Source: Rhypophila decipiens
Lineage: Eukaryota > Ascomycota > Sordariomycetes > Sordariales > Naviculisporaceae
Direction of reading: 5' to 3'
Length of the DNA: 64,000 bases
Assembly: GCA_033297075.1 (NCBI GenBank)
Contig: MU858207.1
Location: forward strand, 25,447 to 89,446
Shown: positions 54,830-64,000 of the stretch, one piece after another
How positions within the stretch are numbered: the stretch's first letter is position 1
How the letters are laid out: each line of letters starts with the position of its first letter
The notes under the pieces: generated by a model
The model's database searches: none
Seen by the model: the letters and a program-made list of their open reading frames with translations, nothing else
Told to the model about the DNA's origin: nothing
Made by a program: the position numbers and the translations under genes

Positions 54830-55356
54830 ATGACCGACAGCAGCAGCCAACCTCTGAAATACACTGTCACGCACTATCGCCAGCCAGAACACACCCACGA
54901 GGAGTTCATCAACTGGATTGTTGAGGTTCACTTACCTCTGGCCCTGCCCGTGCTCAAGAAGCACGGAGTGCTCGAGTACTCGCTGGTAAGTCTCTGTCTG
55001 ATGTTGGTCAATACAGACTCGGGATCGCATATATCCCGCAAGTCGGACAGACTCGGCTAACTGCTCGCGTGTCCATGCTGCAATCTTAGTTCGAGACCCC
55101 GGCGGCTGTAAACGAAGCGGCCAAGCAAGAGATGGGAAAGTTTCGACCTGACTGGGATTTCGCCGACTTTGATTGCTTCCTCGAGTATACGCTGCCCAGT
55201 GTCGAAACCATCAAGAATGTTCTTAGCGATCCGGATTGGGTTGTTGCCGTCCAGGACCAGGATGAGTGGGTCGATATGGGGAGAGCTCTGGTCAGCCTGG
55301 GGTACTCTACGCCATATCTTTTGAAGACTGGGGAAATTGTCAACCTGAAGAAGTGA
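54830..55356 (+). CDS. EthD-domain protein (dimeric alpha-beta barrel)
   Basis: Exons 54830-54985 and 55090-55356, phase-0 junction, 140 aa. HYRQPEHTHEEFINWIVEVH with LPLALPVLKKHG is the signature half of the EthD family in fungi. FADFDCFLEYTLPSVETIK and DPDWVVAVQDQDEWVD form the second half, ending in TPYLLKTGEIVNL. Related fungal enzymes act as small dehydratases or cyclases on polyketide-type intermediates. No polyketide synthase lies in this window, so its substrate is open. Length is normal for the family, and all core blocks are present. Soluble, no targeting signal. Confidence 0.88.
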
Positions 55357-55913
55357 ACAACCTGGGAAAATGGAGCGATTTTGACCATGAAGGACTGGCT
55401 GGCATCTGCTTCGGCCTTGGAGATTGGAGCGATCAAAACATAGGATGCACGGAATATCATTCTCATTCCTCACCATGATCTGATGTTTGTCTTTTTGTCA
55501 GATACGCCAACAGATGTCGGGTGTCTGCCTGCAAAACAACCTGCATCCTGTTCGTATTTCATCACCAGCGCCAGCGTAGCATTAACCGCAGCGGCACCAA
55601 TACCAAGCACAATAAAGCGCAGAAGGATCACTGACAACCAACAATGACCCGTCCGTCCCAATTTGGTGTTAGCGTCAATATTCCACTGGTACCGACAGGG
55701 TGGGTTTACAGGCAGCAGCGCGGCAATCCTTCACCAACGGACCATCATCACAAATTTGACCCAATTGTTGCCTGAAAATTCACGGTTCGTTTCCTGTCTA
55801 ACCATCTCCACAGACCAAGGGCCGACTTTATATATCTCGACATCGACCGGAACAGCGAGCTTTTCATCTACAGGCCATTCTCAACGATCACACAATCTTC
55901 ACCACCTGCGAAC
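55357..55913. other. Intergenic, nothing recognised
   Basis: 3' flank of the EthD gene and promoter of the 670-aa gene. Overlapping frames lack motifs. Confidence 0.5.
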
Positions 55914-57982
55914 ATGTTCCGACATAACATTGGCGGGATGCGCAACCTCCTGGGACAGGATGTCAGAACAGATAATATGATTCTGGTCGGTCAGTTGACA
56001 TTCATGTTCGCATCCAATTCCAGTCCGATCATGGCTGACGACTAGAGGCAGATGACACACCACTTCCAATCAACTTGGGCAGCGGGTTCATAGTCTTCCT
56101 CAACGATAACAAACTCCCCAATGGCAGAGTCAATCCTCTCCCAACGCTCACCCTAGAGGAGCGGGCTCTTATGACCCAACCCTACCGTGAATGGGCACCG
56201 GCACCCTACAACGAGACCCGAATAAGATCAGAATCTGCCACTAACCTGTTCATGTTCAGCACTACTGGCTTGGAAGATCTGTTCGACTTCGAGGCGCTTT
56301 TTAGGGGGACCCGGGGGGGTGGACAAGTAGGGCCCTCCGCGATTGATTATGAGCTCCACTTCAACAAGCAACGTGCATGGGGGGGTCTCCCTCCTATCTC
56401 GGACCGTCGCTGGAAAGAAAAAGGCCTTAACCAGCTTGATACCTCGTTTCCACCAACGAAATTTGTCAAGGCTATTGACCATCTCGAGAAGACCAATGTC
56501 TTCTTATTCTTCAACATCTCGGAAGTTCAGTCCAAGATGCGCAAGGCCTACAACAAGCTATACGATATTCTCACTCATTTTGATACTGTTCTCACAGCCC
56601 ATTACACTCGACAAGGGCTGGGCACTCCACCCCCTACTGGTACTCGCGGCAAAGCAGCTGACCTCTGGGCCGAGTTCTTCTTCAGCCAGGTAGAGTATAT
56701 GACGACCAGCACTCACCAATGGTACCTGGACCATGCCAACGCCATGCACGCTCAATTCATTGAAGAACTTCGGACTGCACCACCTCGAACCCGACCTCCA
56801 CCTCCAACGGGCAACCCCGTCGACCACGTCTTGCGCAAACTCGACACCCTTATGCAGCACCGTCGCAAGGCCGAATATAGCTTCCTCATCCCTCTCACCG
56901 GCTTCAAGAACACCCTCCCCCACTGGAGACATGTCTCGTCGCCGCCCATGGTCAACTGGACCGAACACATCAGCGCGGGCGGAAGACTTCCTATCCCCGC
57001 CGGAAGCGGAACATACCCTCAAGACCCCATCCAGCGCGAGGCGATAATGATAAACAGACACCAATACCTCCTTACCGAGCTGGTCAAGGCCTCTAATCCG
57101 GAAGCGAGAATCGACAACGGCAGACTCGAAGGTGGGGGGGACACAGGCGTCCTCTTGCACCAACAAATCTGGCAAGCGCTTGATCAAGCGGCCTCGGAAC
57201 TCCGCGGCACTCCTCTAATCCCCACGCCGATAACTGAAGAGCTCTGGATAACCAACCTCCGCTGCCGTCTTGCTCACCCCGAACCGACACCACAGTATAC
57301 CCGCTGGGGCTGGATCGCTTACCGCCTCGACTATTCCCACTCGGACGAAGAATGGACCACCTTCCTCGAGAGATTCACCACCGACACAGACAAGTGGTCC
57401 ATTGAAGGTAACGTGCTCGGCTCGGAATCAGTCAAGTCCTTTATGGAAATCACCTGGCTCGACGGGCGAGAGTTTAACCTCGCCGAGAACGACATGGCCG
57501 CTGCAAGGGCGCATTTCAAGTCCCTGAAGGAGTCTAAATCCCCTCTGGTGGACAGATTCCTCCTTGCGCCGGCATTCCTCGTCGCTGATAAGAACGCCGT
57601 ATCATCCTACCTCGACCCGCCGGTGTTGCCCGGGCAGGATTACATCGACACGGCGGACCTGCTACCGCATATTGTAGTCGTGCAGGACAAATTTGATGCC
57701 TCACGAGCGGCGAATGACCGTGATGCGCCTGGATATGAGGGGTTTGTGCATGTTGCGGGGAGTCTTTTGATGGAGGATGTATTTCCGGGTTTGTTTATGA
57801 CCATGTATCAGATGAAGGATATGTGGAATATCGCGGCGAGTCATCCTACGGGGCTGTATCTGGGTGTTTGGGGGGAGTACCAAAACAAGTTTTGGGGATC
57901 ATTCAATCAGATGCAACTGCGCCTGTGGAAGGCGGCCGAGAATTATGGAGCTGGACGGGGGCAGGATGGTTCGAGGAGGTGA
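55914..57982 (+). CDS. Hypothetical 670-aa protein
   Basis: Exon 1 55914-55989 (25 codons), intron 55990-56045 (GTCAGT...CTAG), exon 2 56046-57982. The junction reads ILV-EADDTPLPINLGSG. No signal peptide, although the N-terminal MFRHNIGGMRNL could be a weak mitochondrial leader. The protein is rich in Trp, Tyr and Pro, with conserved-looking stretches (FMFSTTGLEDLFDFEALFRG; FFFSQVEYMTTSTHQWYLD; YTRWGWIAYRLDYS; DEEWTTFLERFTTD). YTRWGWIAYRLDY with EEWTTFLERF resembles segments found in uncharacterised large mould proteins. I cannot assign a function. The long uninterrupted frame and good codon quality argue for a real gene. Confidence 0.7.
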
Positions 57983-59263
57983 ATATCAAGGGTGGGGCAA
58001 GAAAAGCGCGGCTTGGGCTGAATATGAAGATAAGGGGTGAGCTTGCTCTGTTCCAATAGCCCACCTCTGATAGGCCTGTAGTCCGAGCAGTGGTGAATAG
58101 CTATCGCTCAGATACAAGTAAATGAGTTCCATGAGTCATCAGACCCTACACCGACTGAAGAGGAGTCACAATATTGTCCAATGGTTGCTTCAGCAGCAGG
58201 ATAACAGTCGCAGTACCAAAGATGCCAAATGGGGCTGGGTCGTCTACCGACTTGACAAACTGTGTCATAGGACTACCCACGGAGTGAATGTGTTGTCATC
58301 TCAGACCTTGTGGCTTGGCCTGGGCAGTTTCCTTCTCATCATGGAAAAGAATATCCGCAAACCGGTACGGTTCTTAAAGGCCGTGACAATCAGTGCCAAG
58401 CCGTTGGTAAACAATTAATTACCTTGATGGTGTGCTCTTAAAACTCAAACTTAATTTGAACCGCAAGCTTTACCAGACCAGTGGCTTCCACTCGCTTCCC
58501 ATTCGTGCAGGATGTTCAAGACAGAGATCGGTTATGCCCTCGCAGTCAACACCCTCGCTACAATCGTCAACTTCCACAACTATTCAAAATAGCGGAGATC
58601 AGGGTCCTTTATCCCGTCCTTTCCCTTTGTCCAATATCATTGTGCGCTTTCGTCTCCGGCCTTCAAGGGTGGGTAAATACTATCCGTCGACGCAATGACA
58701 CCCTACTCTAATCACCGTTTTAATTTTGCCGAATTACAAAGACACGGGCCCATAGTCGTCTAGACGTCAATTTAACCTTGAACATTTTCTCTTGGCGAGA
58801 ACTTGAACCGTTTGATCGAAGCTTGACCGGCGCCATTTCCCCGGTTGCTGGTCGAGAATACCAGTTTAAACGAGGCTAAAAATAAACCTGCTTGCAATAA
58901 CACCGTAGATGGATCTGGACCCTCCGTGCCTATAACAGATAAGGTTGTTTTGGCATATTAAATGTTATATAGCTCGTCCCAGCCGATTGGTTCGCCCCCC
59001 AGCGTAGTTGATTACACCACCCCCCTTGGACGATATTGTATCTGAGCAAAGGGTCCCGGTGGCGTGGTTTGACAATGGACTGATTTTCTGAGAGATGTCG
59101 ATCACCTGCTCCATTTCTTAATACTGCTATATAACATGTCTCTATCCCACCAATGTTCGAAAATAGGCCCCTGATGATATAATTGATCCACCATACATAC
59201 ATACATACCATTGTTCATTCACGCTGGTTTTTCAGAACCCGAACAAACAAACAAACAAACAAA
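57983..59263. other. Intergenic with short microsatellites
   Basis: No gene. A short frame at 58220-58258 (WGWVVYRLD) echoes YTRWGWIAYRLD of the 670-aa protein and could be a fragment of a duplicated copy. (ATAC)n lies near 59193-59207 and (AAAC)n at about 59243-59263, just before the next ATG. Confidence 0.45.
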
Positions 59264-59941
59264 ATGCATTTCATTCATACCCTTCCCATCTTGGCCAGCC
59301 TAGCCGCCGCCCTTCCAGCTGCAACCTCCTCACCAGATGACGTCCGGGTAGCCAGCATCTCGTACGCCGGGTCCGGCTGCTCGGCGTCCACCATAAGCGG
59401 ACCGTTCTCGTCAGACGGCAAGACCTTTGGCCTGCCCCACGGCAGTCTTGTCGCCCAGTCAGGTCCCGGCACCACGGCAGCAAGCAACCGCAAGAATTGC
59501 CAGATCGCTCTCAAGATCCGCTACTCTTCTGGATGGCAATTTAGTATTTCCAGGGCAGAGTACACCGGGTATGCTGCACTACCTGGTGGCGTATCTGGTA
59601 GCTCGGTGGCTATCATCTACTTTGGTGGAGAGACTAGGCAGGTGTGTACTTCTTCCACTGTTTTTTCTTCTTGTCTTTGTTGTAGACTGGGATTCTGGAT
59701 GTGCAATGTTGACAATGGTATGCAGTCTGAATCGAGCAAGACCATCGATGGGCCTTTTGCGGGCGAGTACACGCACGTGGCCAAGTTCGTCGGCGGTGAT
59801 GCCGTCTGGTCGCCGTGTGGGAGCGAGAGTATCCTCAACATCAACGCCGATGCTCGCCTGGACCCGGATAACATCCGTGATTCGGCCAAGATTTCGGTGA
59901 ATACCCCTGAGAATGTGGACGTTGTCTGGAGGCGGTGCTAG
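59264..59941 (+). CDS. Secreted DUF4360-like protein
   Basis: Exons 59264-59641 and 59726-59941, 197 aa. The intron (GTGTGT...ATGCAG) contains no stop, but removing it joins FGGETRQ to SESSKTIDGPFAGEY as in relatives. Signal peptide MHFIHTLPILASLAAALPA. The family pattern is present: GSGCSASTISGPFSSDGKTF, SNRKNCQIALKI, VWSPCGSESILNINADARL. Cys spacing suggests two disulfides. DUF4360 proteins are small secreted fungal proteins of unknown function, some associated with plant or wall interaction. Length is typical. Confidence 0.85.
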   Translation: MHFIHTLPILASLAAALPAATSSPDDVRVASISYAGSGCSASTISGPFSSDGKTFGLPHGSLVAQSGPGTTAASNRKNCQIALKIRYSSGWQFSISRAEYTGYAALPGGVSGSSVAIIYFGGETRQVCTSSTVFSSCLCCRLGFWMCNVDNGMQSESSKTIDGPFAGEYTHVAKFVGGDAVWSPCGSESILNINADARLDPDNIRDSAKISVNTPENVDVVWRRC

Positions 59942-60325
59942 AAAGGCGGTGATTTGATCAATGACTGGATTTAGCTGTGAAAAGTCACAGCTCTGTGTAC
60001 GGGGGGCTGGAGGGACACTGATATAAAATTTATTACCAATGTGAAGGACAAAAACTAAGACCAAGCTGTTAAGAACTTAACGCAGTTGGGAATACATCGA
60101 TTATCATCTTCATCCTGAACTTCCTTTACAGCCAGGGAAACACAATGCAATGCTTGAATACCTCGCAGCATAGACTATCCAATGCCCAGAACGACCCGCT
60201 AACAAACAATGTCAAACCACCCCACATTCAGCTGGTCCAGCAAGAGTCCCCGGTACATGTCTTCAACCAGTGCAGTAAAGTTCAAACTCTCAAGAGCCCA
60301 TAATAATGTCATCACATGTTTTTAT
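59942..60325. other. Intergenic, nothing recognised
   Basis: Convergent 3' flanks of two secreted-protein genes. Confidence 0.5.
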
Positions 60326-61128
60326 CTAACCCTGACAAGCCCAAGTCTTGCAACCCTGGGCGTAAAAGGTCGAGGTGGTGGTCGCAACAATGGGAAGAAC
60401 CGGCGTGATAGGGACTGTGACAGTGACGGTTGTGCCATACGCCGTCGAGCCCGGTGTCGTGACGGTGCGCGTCGTCGTGCTGAGGATTACCTTGGTCGTG
60501 GTTGAGACATGGCCTACCTGGGTGGTCCAGACTGTTTCGTAACTATTTCGGCATTGTTTGTTAGTACCTAAAGGCTGTGGTGTCGAGATACCTGGGTATT
60601 TGCGTGACTTACGTCTGGTCATATGTCAAAGTGGTGGTTGTCGTGCTGGGGATGATGTTTGTGAACGTCGTGAGCTGGCACAGGGATGAGGGCGCATAGC
60701 CAGGGAGCTCGGTAGTTTCTCTCAGGAGAATATAGGTGAGGGTCGAGGTGGGCGCGACCTGAGTATAAGAGGTTGTGGTAGTGTCTGGAGCAGATATTGT
60801 GTCAGTCATCGGGTTCGGCAAGCGGGACAATGGCCAATAACTCACCAGGATACGTCGTCACGGAGGGGGAGAAGACGGTCTTCCAGGTTGGGATAATGCG
60901 GACGTCGGTCTCGGTCTTGGTGGAAGTGATTTTGCCGGCATACGACACGCCGTTGGTGACGGTGACTGTTTCGCGATAGACCGTGCTGGCGCGGTAGGAT
61001 GCGTAGCGAGAAGTGACGGGGCATGCGGCGCGAGGTGCGAGTGCCTCGGGCACCTCGACAACAGGGGCCGCGAGAGCTGTTGTGGCGAACAGCGCCGAGA
61101 CGAAGAGGGGAAGATGCAGCATTTTCAT
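60326..61128 (-). CDS. Secreted Thr/Val-rich protein
   Basis: Exons 61128-60846, 60784-60613 and 60542-60326, in phase, 223 aa. Signal peptide MKMLHLPLFVSALFATTALA. The mature part is alternating Thr/Val with Tyr and short recurring motifs (STVYRETVTVTNG, TTTSYTQVAPTST, STTTTTLTYDQT, STTTRTVTTPGSTAYG, TVTVTVP). That is the texture of O-glycosylated wall proteins. Pairs of Cys bracket it (AACPVTS; SSLCQLT; KTWACQG). No GPI tail is evident. No named domain. Cell-wall or extracellular matrix role is an inference. Confidence 0.75.
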
Positions 61129-62333
61129 GGCAAGTCTTGACGATGATGCAGATGGGTTTCTTTGGCTGTCTATTCTCTGGGGGACTTGTTGAACGGCATT
61201 GTCAAAGTTCTTGAACTTGTTTCGAAGAACAAGAACCAGGGGAAGATATATACAAGTACGGGGTCCATTGTCGTCTCCGCTTACAGAACCTTTACAAAGC
61301 CCGGGTCAAGTGCCAATTTCCTGATGATATACCAGCGGTGATATATGGATGAATGTCAAGTGAGTGCACCCCTGCCTACCCCTCGGATGGTTCCGCGGGT
61401 CGTGGAGAGGAGTGTTTACTGCGTTGGGAACTTTGGGCGCACGAAGCCTGAAATGGTCACTCCGGGGCCGAAAACGGCTGACTTTGGCAGGTAGTGATGG
61501 TTTGCTGTAACCTCAAACCCAGGTTCAGACCGAGGGTGGCGCGGTCCTTTGGTCGGAAGGATCAATCTCGCAGCTTTTTTCCGACGGCAAATAACGGCCA
61601 TGCATATTGCAGATTGGGAAATGGGTTGGGTTAGGAACTTTGGATGGCAGGCGAGTAATTAAAATTGTTAGGTTAGTTGCAATCGTACTTGCAGTCTTTG
61701 TCACGCCGGCCCAAGAGACTTTCCAAGATTCGTCATATGGTCTCTATGACGAAAGGGAAGTGACCACTGTGCCGTGATGATGCTCGTGGTAGCGTGGTTA
61801 CCATCCGATTTACGGTTATCCGGGACCGCCTTCCTCCCGCGGTCAGAGTGTCGGCCGCGGCGGTTGGGAGAAACAATCAGGGACGGTGATCAGTCGTGGT
61901 ATTCACATCGCGTCATCGAGCAGACACACGACGCAAAGCACACGCGCCACGGACATCGGAACCGATCCATTACTCACGTACAACTATTCGGGAATGAACA
62001 TTTTGGACCACTACCTGCATCAGTGAAGCCTTCTTTCACGCCATTCCACGCAGACGTTGTTGATGCCAGGGACGCCGGGGTTCTTGCAGCCCTGGTGTTC
62101 ATTGATCATGAGCGAGCCACAATCAATGTAACACACAGCTACGTTGCCCCCGGTGATGTCGGTCATGGTCACCATGGCGTCGGCTGTCACTGTAGTTGCA
62201 ACGTGAAACAGGGGAAAGGAGGATGTTGCGAGGGAGAACTTTGGATGAAGTGTATGGACCTTGGGGCAGATAGAAGGATGGAAAGGATACTAGGGGTGGA
62301 TAGTAAGAACTGCAAACGGGAAAGCTTGAGTGC
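61129..62333. other. Intergenic, ambiguous frames on both strands
   Basis: A 187-codon plus frame (61774-62337) and several minus frames overlap, none with clear family support. One candidate small Cys-containing frame on the minus strand is listed separately. An AT-rich patch lies around 61650-61680. Confidence 0.45.
62020..62175 (-). CDS. Candidate small Cys-containing peptide gene
   Basis: From ATG 62175 a frame encodes about 51 residues with four Cys (VAVCYIDCGSLM, HQGCKNPGVPG, NNVCVEW). Upstream, the same frame continues open with a signal-like stretch (KFSLATSSFPLFHVATTVTADA), but no ATG precedes it, so a missed start or exon is possible. The Cys pattern and leader suggest a small secreted protein. 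The overlapping 187-codon frame on the other strand competes for the same DNA. Weak call. Confidence 0.25.
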   Translation of the reverse strand: MVTMTDITGGNVAVCYIDCGSLMINEHQGCKNPGVPGINNVCVEWRERRLH

Positions 62334-63468
62334 TTAATCAGCAACATGGAGATCTGGTCTCGCGTGGTAGAATGATCTCGCTAGGTGAGGTCGGTAGGTG
62401 GCTGGTTTTTTGGCCTGCATGGGAAAAGCCTCCAGGGGCAAGAGAGAGAGAGAGAGAGCAGTACTTTTTCTTGTGACATTGGCTGGGCGGCGATCTTGTT
62501 CGGTATCGAGATGGTTGAATAGTTGGTTTCGCGATTCGAAGGAGGCTCCACAAGCAGCGCAACTGTGGCTTGGTGGATTGGTCGAATCAGCTCGTTGGAT
62601 CGGATCGGCTTGTTTGGGTCGTTCGGAATGAGGGCATTCAGAAGAGACAGAAGGAGGGCATTCCTCTGGCAGTCTTTTCTCTTCTTTGTTGTTTGATACG
62701 GGGTTCGGCCGAGGCAGGGCTGGCTGGCGCACTGGCGGAGGCAGTGCTGGCGAAATGGGGGGTGCCGACGAGAATCTTGTCGGCTGGGACTGCCCACTGT
62801 TTCTTGTGTGGGGAAGCCAATCCATCAAGTAGGTCAGGGGAAACGGGGACTGGCTTGGTGGCTGACTTGGCTGTCAAAGTGGATTTGACGGATTTGACTG
62901 ATTTGGGTGAAATCGCGAATTTGGCAGGCGAATTCAGCTCGATTGAAGTGTCAGTCAAAGTGATGCTCAAAGTGGCTGGTGTGCCGGCAATGCTGAAATT
63001 GACTGGATCGGTGGGAGGCATCTCGGCAGTCGAGCTGGTGTGGGAAAGGGGGCCCTGTTTGGCGGCATGTTCGATGGCAAGAGCCATTCCCTGAGCCATC
63101 TGAAGATCGAGGGGTCGGTAAGTGATGCCATCGTTGCACCTGTGAGCTTTGGCTAGCTCCGATTGAGTGGTGACAAGCCGGTTGCGAGTGCCTTGAAGGT
63201 TCAATTCAGTGGCACGGAGCTCTGACTGGCTGGCTTCGAAATTTGACTGGCTTGCTCTGAGATCTGACTGGGTGGCTTGCAACGTTGACAAAGCAGCCCT
63301 GAGTTGTTCTTCATAGTGCCGGGCTTGTTGAGTGATCTTTTCGGCGTACTGGCGGCTAGCTTCCAAGTCTGACTGGCGGGCGATAAGCTCCGAGTGGCTG
63401 TCTTCAAGATCCGACTGGGTGGCTTGAAGGACCGATTGAGTGCCTTGGAGCTCTGAGAGGGTGGTCAT
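62334..63468 (-). CDS. Coiled-coil repeat protein with downstream C2H2-like finger, frame break between
   Basis: The first frame (63468-62638) starts MTTLSELQ and is built on a 7-residue rhythm (TQSDLEDSHSELIARQSDL; SQSNFEASQSELRATEL), giving a long coiled coil. A Ser/Thr/Pro-rich region follows, ending at 62638. The second frame (to 62334) encodes a finger-like block, HSCAACGASFESRNQLFNHL, with a Cys pair and one clear His. Its second His is not obvious. The two overlap by about 190 nt. I found no splice pair joining them, so a frameshift or an unseen intron is likely. The (GA)n microsatellite at 62441-62458 lies inside the second frame. Coiled-coil plus finger occurs in fungal retroelement Gag-like and host-derived genes, so a decayed mobile-element gene is possible. 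Confidence 0.45.
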
Positions 63469-63603
63469 AAGCCGCCTTTCAAAAGATCGCAGTCAGGAAG
63501 TGGGGCAGTCGGCCGATGACATCGTTAGTGGGGTGCCCTTGGCGGGGCAAAGTGGTCTGGTGAGCTCAGCGAAGTTGAATGCGACTGGCTGGCTCAAAAA
63601 GAT

Positions 63604-63706
63604 CGAATTTAACGTGTTCAAACGGCTGTCAAAAAGGCGAATTTAGCGTGTTCAAAGTGCTTGAAAAACAGCCGATTAAAAGAGGGTTAAATAGCGTGTT
63701 TAATCG
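63604..63706. repeat. 34-bp imperfect tandem repeat, about three copies
   Basis: Copies begin at 63604 and 63638 with period 34, sharing GAATTTARCGTGTTCAAA. A third, more diverged copy (ATAGCGTGTTTAATCG) ends near 63706. It lies upstream of the coiled-coil gene start. Confidence 0.6.
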
Positions 63707-64000
63707 AGGAGGGTATAACTAAGAGAGCAGTCAAGGCGGAAACAGCCGTCGGTAGTCGTTCTTATAACGCCAAAAACAAATCCGAAATTACCGTCAAGTA
63801 ATTCCCCCTTATATATTATACACCCCCTAGACTTCGTTGACTTTATTAATAATAGCTGCTAGCTCTTATACATTTTACTTCTATTTCCTCTGAAAAGAAG
63901 AGACTTATGTCATGACCCAGGTCGCAGTTTACCCCACACAAGGCCGCCAACCAATCAAAGAGGCCTGAGGGTGCTGAAGGGGCGCGACCAATCATGACGT
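63707..64000. other. AT-rich right edge, nothing coding
   Basis: An AT-rich stretch (about 63800-63910, TTATATATTATAC and TTATTAATAATAG) follows the tandem repeat, then GC-normal sequence to the edge. It could be the boundary of a repeat or mobile element, but no termini are visible. Confidence 0.4.

Noticed and set aside
61774..62337. 187-codon plus-strand frame
   Set aside because: No signal peptide, domain or splice context; overlaps a minus-strand frame with a more protein-like Cys pattern. Not settled, so I do not call it.

Overview
The window is nuclear DNA of a filamentous ascomycete (Pezizomycotina). Evidence: spliced genes with short introns (about 50-190 nt) using GTAAGT/GTGAGT/GTATGT donors and CTAAC/CTGAC branch sites, monocistronic genes on both strands, and typical mould families (HET, Zn2Cys6, RTA1, AA9, EthD, TAP-domain S33 peptidases, MFS, fungal P450). 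I cannot name the species. No rRNA, tRNA or CRISPR was recognised. Gene models come from reading exon junctions in the sequence, and unresolved junctions are stated.

Layout. 0.5-3.5 kb: a decayed C2H2-type gene and an orphan gene. 3.9-10 kb: a secreted protein made of three tandem repeats, an MFS transporter and an AA9-type copper monooxygenase. 10.5-19.1 kb: a HET-domain gene, a P450 with an 11-nt exon, and a divergent pair of membrane-protein genes. 19.5-35.9 kb: a secretion-dominated block. It holds a Kex2-site repeat protein (coiled-coil), three paralogous secreted S33/TAP peptidases of identical exon architecture, a second AA9 enzyme with a small mature domain, and a second Kex2-site repeat protein rich in Thr. 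36.8-39.8 kb: a Zn2Cys6 regulator divergent from an RTA1 lipid-exporter-like gene, with palindromes between them. 40-50 kb: orphan genes, a decayed methyltransferase, a MYND-finger gene with a frameshift, and a SET-domain gene with a GC-AG intron. 50.7-61.1 kb: a nuclear-type basic protein, a TPR protein, an EthD protein, a 670-aa orphan, a DUF4360-like secreted protein and a Thr-rich secreted protein. 62.3-64 kb: a coiled-coil/C2H2 reading frame with a frame break, a 34-bp tandem repeat and an AT-rich tail.

Most interesting unit: 19.5-35.9 kb. Two repeat proteins with signal peptides and regularly spaced dibasic (KR/RR) sites lie at its edges. They look like precursors cut by the Golgi protease Kex2. 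Between them lie three secreted serine peptidases of the tripeptidyl-aminopeptidase type, one divergent from the first precursor. A local precursor-plus-trimming-peptidase system is a reasonable hypothesis, but it rests on co-location and motifs only. No DUF3328 (UstYa-like) oxidase is present, so this is not a standard dikaritin cluster.

Several genes look broken or relaxed (524-2609, 43635-44270, 46445-47237, 62334-63468, and possibly the third peptidase start). The window therefore mixes conserved genes with accessory, decaying sequence.
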